Shown: positions 23,309 to 31,933, counted from the first letter of the stretch. The stretch is DNA of 32,255 nt from an uncultured Lachnospiraceae bacterium (GCA_910588895.1 CAJUSS010000023.1:1-32255), one strand, 5' to 3'. Translations and numbers: made by a program. Notes: generated by a model from the letters alone, not told the origin.

Positions 23309-24616
23309 TCATCCTTCTTTTGTCAGGTTCTCATAATCTGCATCCTTCCACCCGATGATCACGTTCATGACGGTGGGCAGGATCAGGGTGAAGAGGTTGA
23401 TCAAGGATACAGCGGTCAGCCCCTTGGATACCAGGCTGGTAAGCCCTGCCTGGGAAACGCCCCATGTCAGGATGACGTAGAACAGGGTCAGGATCGCCCC
23501 TCTCTTATTCCGCTTCGCGGCGGAGACCGCCGGATCTTCCTTGACCTTTTTCTGATACCAGTTCAGCACACGGTCATTGAAGCCCTGGGCATAGTTGATC
23601 GCAGTGGAGATCGTGGCAAAGAAGATCGCCACGGTGATCAGGGTCAGCAAGATCCCTTTCAGCACGGTGCCGCCCACGCCGTTCTGCACTACCAGGATCG
23701 TGTAGACGGCCTTCCCGGCCTGCCAGCCCTCCAGCACCTCGCTGTAGTTGGCTGCCAGGTTCACCACACTGATCTCCAAAAACGCCCAGTTGGCGATCAC
23801 GGAAAGGATCACGGCCATGCGGAGGGTCTTCTTATTCGTAAAGAGCTGGGCATGGTTTACATAAGCGCCGAATCCGCCCAGGTTCTGTCCGGAAAAGATG
23901 TAGGCCCAGCAGAGCGCGACCAACAGATACTTCACGAAGCTGCCGGCACCCTGGGCGATACTGGTGTTCATCTGGTCGGACATGACCGCCATCTCGGCGG
24001 ATAAACGTCCGCTGGAAAGGTTAAAGAACAGGTTGGGGACATTGACCGCCACCAGCGCGATAAAGATGACCGCGCTCATGAACACGGCATTCTTGCGCAC
24101 CAGGGAGCTGCCCTTCATACACAGCGCGAACATGATGATCCCGACGATAAAGGTGGTCAGGATGTAGGGGATGCCTGTGAGCTCCGCCAGAGCCGAGCCG
24201 GAAGAGGAGTAGGCCAATGCCATACACACGATCAGCAGCCAGTTAAAATTGAACTCATACACCCACTGCATCGGCTTTGCCAATATGCCGCCCCAGAAGG
24301 TGGAGCCGTATCTGGCCAGGAAATTGCTGTAGTCAAAGGTCCTGAAGTCCATGGCGAACTTCATGAAGAAATAGATCATGAAGCAGTTGATCGCCGCCAC
24401 CACGAAGGGCATGAACAGGCAGAAATAGGGCTGGGTCACCACCGGCAGGATGCCGTAAAAGCCTGTGTTCATGAAGAAATAGGACCATGGCGTAGAGCCT
24501 GCCGCAAAACCGCCGCCGCACTGAGAGCTGAACGCGATCGAAACAAATACGATGACGGTCCTCCAGTCGATCTCATTGGCACCAAAGCTCTTCGCCTGGC
24601 CTGCTTGCTTTCCCAT
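23309..24616 (-). CDS. YkvI-like (COG3949) LeuT-fold membrane transporter
   Basis: Polytopic membrane protein of 436 residues with about eleven or twelve hydrophobic segments. Seen: the first-helix motif VSIAFSSQCGGGFAAGSTPW, similar to the GAGFASGQE segment of the YkvI family in the APC/LeuT superfamily, and later FSGQNLGGFGAYVNHA and FFATISTAINYAQGFND. Substrates of this family are poorly known; sodium-coupled uptake of an amino-acid-like or acid compound is the usual assumption. ATG 24616 follows AGGAGGATATC; the frame upstream to 24667 is unneeded. It has a 167-bp AT-rich gap in front, so it may have its own promoter. Confidence 0.8.
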   Translation of the reverse strand: MGKQAGQAKSFGANEIDWRTVIVFVSIAFSSQCGGGFAAGSTPWSYFFMNTGFYGILPVVTQPYFCLFMPFVVAAINCFMIYFFMKFAMDFRTFDYSNFLARYGSTFWGGILAKPMQWVYEFNFNWLLIVCMALAYSSSGSALAELTGIPYILTTFIVGIIMFALCMKGSSLVRKNAVFMSAVIFIALVAVNVPNLFFNLSSGRLSAEMAVMSDQMNTSIAQGAGSFVKYLLVALCWAYIFSGQNLGGFGAYVNHAQLFTNKKTLRMAVILSVIANWAFLEISVVNLAANYSEVLEGWQAGKAVYTILVVQNGVGGTVLKGILLTLITVAIFFATISTAINYAQGFNDRVLNWYQKKVKEDPAVSAAKRNKRGAILTLFYVILTWGVSQAGLTSLVSKGLTAVSLINLFTLILPTVMNVIIGWKDADYENLTKEG

Positions 24617-24783
24617 AATGATATCCTCCTTATACATTTTTTGCGCACGCCCAGATCTTGGGGGCACTCTTTTTCATAGGTCGTCCCTATGGGACTCATA
24701 GGAAAAAACTTAATTCGTGATTTTTTTAACAAGATATACAAAAATAGACCGATGCCCTCGCTGCACCGCTCCACACCGGGCCT

Positions 24784-25326
24784 TCACCTCACCGCTCCTG
24801 ACTGCCAGTAAGCAGAGGCCTTATCCAGGGGAGCTTCTATAAGCCCTGCGCCCTTCACATAACCGTAGATGATGAAGCCCCGCTTACACCAAAAGGTACA
24901 TTCCAGACAGGGATCCTCATCGCAGTAGCAGAAGGCATCCTCATCGGCCAGGGCAAAGACCACCGGCGGGCGTTTTCCCGGAAGGATGTATTTCATATAC
25001 CCGCCGGTGTAGGTCTTTAGGTACAGCCACTCCAGCTCGCGGGCCGGATCGGCAAACTTCCAGGAGACCTTCACCGCGTTCTCATTGTACCCGCCTACGA
25101 TCTGGTAGGTGATATCCCCGTCAGGCCGTATCTCGGCCACCGGTACAGGCTTTAAGATCTCCATCTCTTTCCCGCAGCAAGAGACCACCGCTTCCGACTG
25201 GCTCCGCCCGATGCGCTGATGGATCATCCCACAGCTTTCGCAGCGGTAAAAGACCACATCCGGACATTGGATGGAAGGCTTCCTGGTGGTCCTGCACCTG
25301 CGGGGGCCAAATTCCTGTTGGATCAA
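24784..25326 (-). CDS. Desulforedoxin-like iron-binding protein with extra cysteine cluster
   Basis: 180 residues. Seen: residues 26-60 have FYRCESCGMIHQRI and SCCGKEMEILKPV, i.e. C29-x2-C32 ... C50-C51, the Fe(SCys)4 centre pattern of desulforedoxin/desulfoferrodoxin. GGYNENAVKVSW (78-89) recalls the following superoxide-reductase-type strands, but the set of histidines that bind the catalytic iron there is not evident. A second cluster, CYCDEDPCLECTFWCKRG (C133, C135, C140, C143, C147), is not part of those families. The start is TTG 25326 after GGGGGGACG; no ATG fits. It follows the CoA ligase by 54 bp. An electron-transfer or redox-sensing role in the cluster is inferred. Confidence 0.65.
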   Translation of the reverse strand: MIQQEFGPRRCRTTRKPSIQCPDVVFYRCESCGMIHQRIGRSQSEAVVSCCGKEMEILKPVPVAEIRPDGDITYQIVGGYNENAVKVSWKFADPARELEWLYLKTYTGGYMKYILPGKRPPVVFALADEDAFCYCDEDPCLECTFWCKRGFIIYGYVKGAGLIEAPLDKASAYWQSGAVR

Positions 25327-25380
25327 TTTTTCGTCCCCCCTCTTTTATTGGATCTGAAGATCGTCCGGCAGGCGCCCGCC

Positions 25381-27249
25381 TCAGCCCTGGCAGTGGTCCA
25401 CATAGGCCGCAGGCTCTGCCGGATCTTGCAGCATCCTCTTTTTGATGTCCTCTACCAGCAGATACTTTTTCACCTTGCCGCTGTCTGTCCTGGGCAGCCG
25501 GTCGATGATCTCTACCCGCTCAGGCCAGTACCGCTTATTGATCTTCTGCCGTTTAAAATGCTCGATCACATCCTCGCGGGTGACCTTCTCTGTACCGGGC
25601 TCCAGGACCAGATACGCGCAGATCCTCTCGCCCAGCCGGTCATCGGGCATGCCGATCACCGTGTGGTCCGCGACGCCGGGACAACCCTCGATATCATTGT
25701 TGATGTCATTGGCGTTTAAGTTCTCGCCGCCGCGGACGATCATATCCTTCTTCCGCCCGATCACCCGGATGTTCCCTTTTTCATCGCCCACACAGATATC
25801 GCCGCTGTAGAACCAGCCCTCATCGTCCAGGGACTGATCGGTGGCGGCCTTATCCTTTAAATAGCCCACGAACACATTGGGGCCTCTGGAGATCTCCTCC
25901 CCCGGCGTCCCTACAGGCACATCCCGGCCCTGATCGTCCACTAAGCGCACCTCCACCCCCTCCACCGGGCGGCCGGAGGTGGTGCCGTTTAAGGCCAGCG
26001 CTTCTTCCGGATGGACATAGACATGGGGACAGCTCTCTGTAGAGCCATAGACCTCGCACAGCAAGATCTTATGGCCCCAGGCACGCTGCACCATAGCGCC
26101 CGGCACCGGAGCGCCGCCGCACAGGTAAAAGCGCAGGGACGAAAGCTCCTTGCCGGTCTGGTCCAGCTCCTTTAGGATGTCATAGATGAAGGGAGTGGCT
26201 CCCATGGAGTAGGTGCAGCCCTCCCGGTCCATATAGTCAATAGCTTTTGGACAGTCAAACCGCTCCTGGAGCACCACCTTCGCCCCCATCAGCATAGGCG
26301 CGATCAGGCCATGGTTAAAGCCGGTCGCATGATTGAGCGGCGCCGGCATGAACATGATATCGTCCTTCCCAAGGCCCAGCTCCCGGTTAAAGGACGCTTC
26401 ACTGAAGATCAGATTGTTGTGGGTCAGCATGACCGCTTTGGTCCCTCTGGTGGTGCCGGAGGTACACAGGAGCAGCGCCACATCGTCGCTCTCTACAAAA
26501 GCGCGCCGCTCCTTGAAGACCTTGGACCATCCTTCTGCAGATAGCCTGTTCCCGCCAGATGACCCGTTCCCGCCAGATGGCCCGTTTCCGTCCGATGACC
26601 GCTCCCCTTTTGGGGATGCCGTCTTTCGCTCTCCTTTATCCTGACCAGCTTTCTGCCCCGGCGCTCCAGAAGCAGGCGCTTGCGCCAGCGCTCCGCAGGA
26701 CTGCGGAGACAGCTTTGGACCATACTCCTCTAAGGTCTCCTCTAAGGTCCGCAGGCTGCTCTTTTTCGGCTGGATGTTCTCTAACAGGACCACGTCCCTT
26801 AAGCTGGGCACCGCCTCCCGGACTGCCAGGATGTTCGCCTCATAGTCGGTCTTATGGAACCAGGTGGGACAGAGATAGATCTTGCTCTCTGCCAGGTTTA
26901 AGAGAAATGAAAGCTCCTCTCCCTGGAAGCACATGCCCATAGGGTTCACCACCGCCCCCGCCTTTAAGACGGCAACGGTAACGATCACAAATTCGCTCCA
27001 GATCGGGATCTGAAAAGACACCACATCCCCGGGACCTATGCCCTGGCTGACCAGGTAGGCGGCCACCCGGCTGGCTTTTTCGTCCAGCCCGGCGTATGTA
27101 TACCGGTTCCCCCGGTCGTCTACCACGTACTCGCGGTCCGGATACCTTTCTACCGCCTCTTCCCAGCAGTCTGCCAGGGTCCTGGTCCCCCAGCTCCCCT
27201 CCCGCCTGTATCTTTCCATCTGTTCCCGGTTGATCTTTGATCCTTTCAT
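25381..27249 (-). CDS. AMP-dependent acyl-CoA ligase (CaiC-like) with low-complexity insert
   Basis: Activates a carboxylic acid to its CoA thioester through an acyl-adenylate. Seen: the ATP-binding P-loop LCTSGTTRGTKAV (261-273), VYGSTE, GWFYSGDICVGDEKG with GRKKDMIVRGGENLN, and a C-terminal RTDSGKVKKYLL containing the catalytic lysine. Overall it resembles the carnitine/short-chain acid group. At 622 residues it is long; the excess is a stretch at about 181-243 made of G, S, N, P, K and Q (SGGNGSSGGN-type), absent from the family and placed just before the ATP-binding core. ATG 27249 follows AAAGGAG by 6 bp. The acid substrate is not known. Confidence 0.9.
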   Translation of the reverse strand: MKGSKINREQMERYRREGSWGTRTLADCWEEAVERYPDREYVVDDRGNRYTYAGLDEKASRVAAYLVSQGIGPGDVVSFQIPIWSEFVIVTVAVLKAGAVVNPMGMCFQGEELSFLLNLAESKIYLCPTWFHKTDYEANILAVREAVPSLRDVVLLENIQPKKSSLRTLEETLEEYGPKLSPQSCGALAQAPASGAPGQKAGQDKGERKTASPKGERSSDGNGPSGGNGSSGGNRLSAEGWSKVFKERRAFVESDDVALLLCTSGTTRGTKAVMLTHNNLIFSEASFNRELGLGKDDIMFMPAPLNHATGFNHGLIAPMLMGAKVVLQERFDCPKAIDYMDREGCTYSMGATPFIYDILKELDQTGKELSSLRFYLCGGAPVPGAMVQRAWGHKILLCEVYGSTESCPHVYVHPEEALALNGTTSGRPVEGVEVRLVDDQGRDVPVGTPGEEISRGPNVFVGYLKDKAATDQSLDDEGWFYSGDICVGDEKGNIRVIGRKKDMIVRGGENLNANDINNDIEGCPGVADHTVIGMPDDRLGERICAYLVLEPGTEKVTREDVIEHFKRQKINKRYWPERVEIIDRLPRTDSGKVKKYLLVEDIKKRMLQDPAEPAAYVDHCQG

Positions 27250-27269
27250 ATCCGGCTCCTTTAGCCCCC

Positions 27270-27309
27270 GGGGCCGCTTGTGGACGGCATCGCCGCAGAC
27301 AGCGGCCCC
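27270..27309 (-). other. Hairpin between etfA and the CoA-ligase gene
   Basis: GGGGCCGC (27270-27277) and GCGGCCCC (27302-27309) are perfect complements around 24 nt that can pair further (GGC/GCC). No U-run follows. It could be an RNA-processing or stability element that lets etfBA be expressed at a different level from the ligase. Confidence 0.45.
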
Positions 27310-27327
27310 GCTTACCAGGGCTCTCCT

Positions 27328-28332
27328 CTATGCCTGCTTTCTTGCCTCTAACTCCTTGACGATCGCCGGCACGATCTCAAACAGATCGCCGACCAGACAG
27401 TAATCCGCCACCTCGAAGATCGGCGCGGAGGCATCCTTATTGATCGCCACGATCGTCTTGGACTCGCTCATACCGGCTACATGCTGGACGGCTCCGGAGA
27501 TGCCGCAGGCGATGTAGATCTTGGGAGAAACGGTGGTACCGGTCTGGCCCACCTGACGGCTCTGGGGCATCCAGCCGGAATCCACGGCAGCCCTGGAGCA
27601 GCCTACGGCTCCGCCCAGAAGATCTGCCAATTTCTGGAGCAGGGCAAAGTTATCCCCATTCTTCATGCCGCGCCCGCCGGAGACCACCACATCGGCCTCG
27701 CCTACAGGGATCCCGCCTTCATCGCAGGCCTTTATAAACTCCAGGACCTGGGTGCGGATCTTATCGGTATGGATCTCCTCGCGGATCACCTCCGCCTTAT
27801 TGTCCGGGTCGGGAGCCGGCTTCTTGAATGCTCCCGGGCGCACGGTGCCCATCTGAGGACGGGTCTCGGAGCAGAGGATCTGGGCGTAAAGGTTGCCGCC
27901 GAAGGCAGGACGCTCCCAGACTACATTTCCGGTCTCCTCGTCTACACTCAGAGCCGTACAGTCCGCTGTAAGGCCGGTGTGGAGGGAAACGGCGATCTTG
28001 GATCCTAAGTCGCGGCCGTTGACCGTAGCGCCCACTAAGATCGTGTTGGGATGATACTTTTCACAGAGCGCAAGGAACACATGGCCGTAGCCGTCCGCGG
28101 AGTAATGGGCATACTCATCCCCCTGGACCACATAGATCTTATCGGCCCCGGCTTCATTTGCCGCCTGGATGGAAGCCTCAACCTCCTTGCCGATCACCAC
28201 GGCGCACAGCTGCTGCTTTAAGCCCTCCGCCAGCTTCCGTCCCTGTCCTAAAAGCTCCAGGCCTACATTCTTTGGCTGTCCCTGGAAGCTCTCCACGAAC
28301 ACCCATACATCTTTATACTGTTCGAAACTCAT
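27328..28332 (-). CDS. etfA: Electron transfer flavoprotein, alpha subunit
   Basis: FAD-binding subunit of ETF, which passes electrons between an acyl-CoA dehydrogenase and other carriers. 334 residues. Seen: the N-terminal domain (DVWVFVESFQGQPKNVGLELLGQGRKLAE) and the C-terminal FAD-binding domain with SRAAVDSGWMPQSRQVGQTG and PKIYIACGISGAVQHVAGM (about 246-290), followed by AINKDASAPIFEVADYCLVGD, all diagnostic. ATG 28332 follows GGGAGGTACG. It comes 15 bp after etfB and is read with it. The clostridial sequence type includes electron-bifurcating ETFs; whether this one bifurcates cannot be read by eye. Confidence 0.95.
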   Translation of the reverse strand: MSFEQYKDVWVFVESFQGQPKNVGLELLGQGRKLAEGLKQQLCAVVIGKEVEASIQAANEAGADKIYVVQGDEYAHYSADGYGHVFLALCEKYHPNTILVGATVNGRDLGSKIAVSLHTGLTADCTALSVDEETGNVVWERPAFGGNLYAQILCSETRPQMGTVRPGAFKKPAPDPDNKAEVIREEIHTDKIRTQVLEFIKACDEGGIPVGEADVVVSGGRGMKNGDNFALLQKLADLLGGAVGCSRAAVDSGWMPQSRQVGQTGTTVSPKIYIACGISGAVQHVAGMSESKTIVAINKDASAPIFEVADYCLVGDLFEIVPAIVKELEARKQA

Positions 28333-28347
28333 GTCCGTACCTCCCTC

Positions 28348-29136
28348 TTATAAGATCTTCGCCGCTGTCATCTGGTCGATGAGCGATGCCGCCTGGGTGT
28401 TTGGATCGCCCTCGATCGTCACGCCGTTCGCTGTCCTCTGTGGGGTAAAGGTGGCCTTTACCTTTGTGGGAGAGCCCTTCAGACCGATCTTCGTGGTGTC
28501 TACGATATCTGCCATGTCCGCCAGAGTCACATCGGCGATCTCTGCCTTAAAGGAATCCAGCTTGCCCTTGATCGTGGCATAGCGGGGCTTGTTGCTCTCC
28601 TTCATGAAGGTACAGAGCACAGGGAGCTCCGCCTCGATCACCTCAACGCCCTCTTCCACCTGGCGTCTCGCGATCACTTTTCCGTTCTCTACCTTTAGAT
28701 CCAGAACGTAGGTCAGACGGGTCAGGCCTAAATGCTCCGCGATGCTGGGCGCTGTCTGCCCGGTATCGCCGTCGATCGCCTGCTTGCCGCCGAAGACCAC
28801 GTCAAAGGGTCCAAGGTGCTTTAAAGTGCAGGATAAGATATAGCTGGTGGCGTAGGTATCGGAACCGCCGAAGGCGCGGTCGGTCACCAGATACGCCTTA
28901 TCTGCGCCCATGGAAAGGGCTTCCCTTAATACGGCCTTTGCCTGGGGCGGACCCATGCTGATCACGGTCACGCTCCCGCCGTAGGTATCCTTCATCTGCA
29001 GGGCCGCCTCTAAGGCATTCCGGTCAAAAGGGTTCATGATGCTGGGGACGCCTGTCCGGATCAATGTATTTTTTACCGGATCGATCTTGATCTCTGTCGT
29101 ATCCGGGACCTGTTTCATACAAACAGCTATGTTCAT
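28348..29136 (-). CDS. etfB: Electron transfer flavoprotein, beta subunit
   Basis: Partner of EtfA; binds the second cofactor (AMP or a second FAD in bifurcating types). 262 residues. Seen: MNIAVCMKQVPDTTEIKIDP at the start, NPFDRNALEAAL and GGKQAIDGDTGQTAPSIAEHLG (about 116-137), the region that holds the nucleotide in this family. ATG 29136 follows GAGGAGGATG. It sits between the acyl-CoA dehydrogenase (76-bp gap) and etfA, the usual dehydrogenase-etfB-etfA order. Confidence 0.95.
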   Translation of the reverse strand: MNIAVCMKQVPDTTEIKIDPVKNTLIRTGVPSIMNPFDRNALEAALQMKDTYGGSVTVISMGPPQAKAVLREALSMGADKAYLVTDRAFGGSDTYATSYILSCTLKHLGPFDVVFGGKQAIDGDTGQTAPSIAEHLGLTRLTYVLDLKVENGKVIARRQVEEGVEVIEAELPVLCTFMKESNKPRYATIKGKLDSFKAEIADVTLADMADIVDTTKIGLKGSPTKVKATFTPQRTANGVTIEGDPNTQAASLIDQMTAAKIL

Positions 29137-29212
29137 GGTTCATCCTCCTCAATATGATATTGCCTGTGATACACGGATCGCTCCGCCTTTCCTATGACGT
29201 TTTCCCCTGATA

Positions 29213-30355
29213 TCACTTGTACTCTTTATCCAGCACGTTGGCGATGGTCATCCTCTGGATCTGGTTGGTGCCCTCAAAGATCTGGAACACCTTCACGTCG
29301 CGCATCAGCTTCTCCACCGGATATTCCCTGGAATAGCCGTAGCCGCCGAAGATCTGCACGGCGTTGGAGGTCACCTCCTGAGCGCAGTCAGTGACAAAGG
29401 TCTTTGTGATGGATCCTTCCTTCTGCACCAGGGAACCCTGGTCCATCATCCGCATGGTATTGTTCACCAGGCAGCGGGAAGCCTCCACCTTGATCGCCAT
29501 ATCCGCCAGCATGGCCTGGACCATCTGGAACTTGATGATAGGAGTGTTGAACTGCTTTCTCTCTTTTGCATATTTTACGGATTCGTCTAAGGCACGCTGC
29601 ATGATGCCTACAGCCAAAGTCGCCACGAAGGCTCTGGATAAGTTCAGCGCGTTCAGCGCCAGCTTAAAGCCGCTGCCCTCCGCCCCTAACATCCTGTCCT
29701 TGGGAACGCGCACGTTCTCGAAGATCAGGTCTGTGGTATTAGAAAGGCGCAGGCCCATCTTGTTCTCATGGGCGCCTACGGAAAGGCCCGGGGTATCCCG
29801 GTCGATGATGAAGGCGGAGATGCCCCTATGGCCTGCCGCCGGATCGGTCTTGAAAAAGCCCACATAGACAGAGGATAACGCGCCGTTGGTGATAAAGGTC
29901 TTGGTAGCGTTCAGCACATACTCATCTCCGTCCAGCACCGCCGTGCCGCGGATCCCTGCCGGATCCGATCCCGCGTTGGGCTCGGTCAGGGCAAAGCCGG
30001 CAAAATTGCCCTTGCGGATGATGTCGGCAAAATACTGTCCCTGCTCCGGCGTCCCGGCTAAGATCACGTTCCGCAGAGCCACAAAGGTGGTGACGAACGT
30101 GATGGCATAGCCTGCGTCTACCTTTGCCAGCTCTTCAAAGAGCATGGCGGTGGTCTCATAGCTAAGACCTGTGCCGCCGAATTTTTCCGGGATCTCCAGC
30201 ATGTGGAGGCCCATCTTAAAGCCCCAGTCAAACAGCTCTCTGGGACACTCGCCCTTCTCGTCGGCTTCCTGGACATATGGCTTGATCTCATTTTCGGCCA
30301 TATCCCGCACCAGAGCGATCAATTCCTTCTGTTCATCGGTGTATAATAAACTCAT
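29213..30355 (-). CDS. Acyl-CoA dehydrogenase (short-chain/butyryl-CoA type)
   Basis: FAD enzyme interconverting acyl-CoA and 2-enoyl-CoA, with EtfAB as electron partner. 380 residues. Seen: N-terminal helices, GFALTEPNAGSDPAGIRG (flavin-side motif), a central beta domain and the C-terminal helical domain with IFGGYGYSREYPVEKLMRD and FEGTNQIQR, whose glutamate (E361) aligns with the catalytic base of butyryl-CoA dehydrogenases. Start: ATG 30355, preceded by AAGGAAGGTGA; a GTG at 30364 is too close to that site. In this context it may work as an enoyl-CoA reductase, as CaiA does. It follows the CoA-transferase by 65 bp. Confidence 0.94.
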   Translation of the reverse strand: MSLLYTDEQKELIALVRDMAENEIKPYVQEADEKGECPRELFDWGFKMGLHMLEIPEKFGGTGLSYETTAMLFEELAKVDAGYAITFVTTFVALRNVILAGTPEQGQYFADIIRKGNFAGFALTEPNAGSDPAGIRGTAVLDGDEYVLNATKTFITNGALSSVYVGFFKTDPAAGHRGISAFIIDRDTPGLSVGAHENKMGLRLSNTTDLIFENVRVPKDRMLGAEGSGFKLALNALNLSRAFVATLAVGIMQRALDESVKYAKERKQFNTPIIKFQMVQAMLADMAIKVEASRCLVNNTMRMMDQGSLVQKEGSITKTFVTDCAQEVTSNAVQIFGGYGYSREYPVEKLMRDVKVFQIFEGTNQIQRMTIANVLDKEYK

Positions 30356-30420
30356 TTTGTTCACCTTCCTTATCTTGATCGATGAGCATAGGAGCCTGCC
30401 GTTTTCAGGCCCTCACTCTT

Positions 30421-31647
30421 TTACAGCTTCTTCAATCTCTTCTCGCCTTCTACGTCGCCGTCGGCGACCGCCTTTTGGATCTCCTCCCTGCTGTAGCCTA
30501 AATGCTCCATGATCTCCACCGTATGGGCGCCCTGGGAGCCGCCTACCACAAAGGCCGGATCTGGGTTGGAGGCAAAGTTCACCGGGCTGGAGGGTACGTT
30601 CCGCTCGCCGGAAGGATAGGGGATCTTCTTTAAGATGGCATTGGCCCATACCTGCTCATCCTCGTAGATGTCCAGAGGCTCGTACGCGCCCTCGCAGGCG
30701 AGATCATTGGCCTTAAAGAGCTTTAACAGCTCATCCCGGGTGAACTTCTTAAAGGCCTCGTCTAAGATCCCCACTACCTGGGGATTTAAGCCATTGGCAT
30801 TGATGTCGTCGCACTTTTTGTACCGCGCATCGCCCACCAGATCCTCGCGGCCGATCAGGCGCATGATCTTTTCATAGTCCCGGTCGTACTCCGGACAGCA
30901 GATCACGATCCACTTGTCATCGCCGGTGCGGTATACATTGTTAAAGGGATTGACCACCTCCAGACGGCTCTTGGGATAGGGGTTGCCGTACTGGGCGGAG
31001 ATCAGGCCGGTGCTCAGGGCAAACACGGCGGCGTGATGGAGGCCTACCGTTACCTTATCTCCCTCGCCGGTCCTGGTCCGGTTGTACAGTGCCGCGCAGA
31101 TGCCGGATGCCAGCATCATGGACACCTGGAAATCCCCAAAACCGTTGGTGGGGATCATAGGCGCGTCTCCCCGGTTCACCGTGGTGCCGAAGACACCGCC
31201 CCTGGCCATGTAGCAGGTCACGTCAAAGCCGGCCGTATCCTTTTCCGGGCCGTGCTCCCCATAGCCTAAGACCTGGGCGAAGATCAGCCTCGGGAACTTC
31301 TTCTTTAAGGTCTCATAGTCCAGGCCCAGCTTCACTAGGGACTTGGTCCTGGTATTGGTGACAAATACGTCGGCCTCGGCCAGCATCTTGTACATCACAT
31401 CGATGCCGGTGGGGCTCTTTAAGTTCAGGGTGATGAACTTCTTATTAAAATTGGCCACGTCAAAGGCCAGATTCTCGTCGTCTTCATAGGGCATGTTGAA
31501 CACCGCGCCCTGGGTCCTGGCGGGGTCGCCTTTGGCTGATTCTACCTTGATGCAGTCAGCGCCCCATTCCCCCAGCACCCGGACGGTGGTGGGAGCGGCC
31601 AGGTAGGTGGTCAGATCGACTACCTTGATGCCTTCTAATGGTTTCAT
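30421..31647 (-). CDS. Family III CoA-transferase (CaiB/FldA-like)
   Basis: Moves CoA between two carboxylates through an Asp-linked intermediate. 408 residues. Seen: MKPLEGIKVVDLTTYLAAP, LGEWGADCIKVE, NLKSPTG, and TNGFGDFQVSMMLASGICAAL where D172 aligns with the catalytic Asp of formyl-CoA transferase, then RTGEGDKVTVGLHHAAVF. It resembles CaiB and the FldA/HadA enzymes acting on aryl or hydroxy acids. ATG 31647 follows GGAGGACATAG. It is the first gene of the acid-metabolism operon; a structured element lies in its upstream region. Confidence 0.93.
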   Translation of the reverse strand: MKPLEGIKVVDLTTYLAAPTTVRVLGEWGADCIKVESAKGDPARTQGAVFNMPYEDDENLAFDVANFNKKFITLNLKSPTGIDVMYKMLAEADVFVTNTRTKSLVKLGLDYETLKKKFPRLIFAQVLGYGEHGPEKDTAGFDVTCYMARGGVFGTTVNRGDAPMIPTNGFGDFQVSMMLASGICAALYNRTRTGEGDKVTVGLHHAAVFALSTGLISAQYGNPYPKSRLEVVNPFNNVYRTGDDKWIVICCPEYDRDYEKIMRLIGREDLVGDARYKKCDDINANGLNPQVVGILDEAFKKFTRDELLKLFKANDLACEGAYEPLDIYEDEQVWANAILKKIPYPSGERNVPSSPVNFASNPDPAFVVGGSQGAHTVEIMEHLGYSREEIQKAVADGDVEGEKRLKKL

Positions 31648-31710
31648 GATCTATGTCCTCCGTGTTATCAGTGTGTTGTCATTGTTTGGAAATGGTCTGC
31701 CAAAAGGTCC

Positions 31711-31846
31711 GCGGAGGGAGGGGCATGTTACAACGGGAACTCGCTCCCGCTCCGGTCGGAACACAGCGGATGCTAGGCTCGAAAAGACCTCGCCAAGCAC
31801 CGGTGTTCCTTTAGGGTTCCCTTATGTAACATGCCCCTCCCTCCGC
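31711..31846. repeat. 136-nt structured inverted-repeat element upstream of the CoA-transferase
   Basis: The ends, 31711-31732 and 31825-31846, are perfect complements over 22 bp. Nested inside, in register, are GGGAAC (31735-31740) with GTTCCC (31816-31821), GGAACAC (31758-31764) with GTGTTCC (31803-31809), and GCTAGGC (31772-31778) with GCCAAGC (31792-31798, one mismatch). There is no U-run after it and no open frame of note. It lies 63 bp before the CoA-transferase start and shares the 11-mer GGGAGGGGCAT with the element at 7062-7181. It may be a structured RNA or a small non-autonomous mobile or dispersed repeat. Confidence 0.7.
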
Positions 31847-31900
31847 TGCTTAACTGGAACAAATATGGAAATATGCAGCCATATCCCAAAAAATGGTATA

Positions 31901-31933
31901 AAAAGGCCGCCAGGTCCTGGGAACCTAGCGGCC
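31901..31933 (-). terminator. Terminator of the upstream acyl-CoA dehydrogenase gene
   Basis: GGCCGC (31905-31910) pairs with GCGGCC (31928-31933), and AGGT (31912-31915) with ACCT (31923-31926) inside. On the minus strand the stem is followed at once by five T. It separates the truncated dehydrogenase gene from the CoA-transferase operon, which must therefore have its own promoter in 31648-31900; I could not identify one with confidence. Confidence 0.85.

Noticed and set aside
20903..31647. Naming the cluster as a carnitine (cai/fix) operon
   Set aside because: CaiA-, CaiB-, CaiC- and EtfAB-like genes are present, but there is no CaiD hydratase, CaiE or BCCT-type CaiT, and the CoA-transferase also resembles FldA/HadA. 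The substrate remains open.
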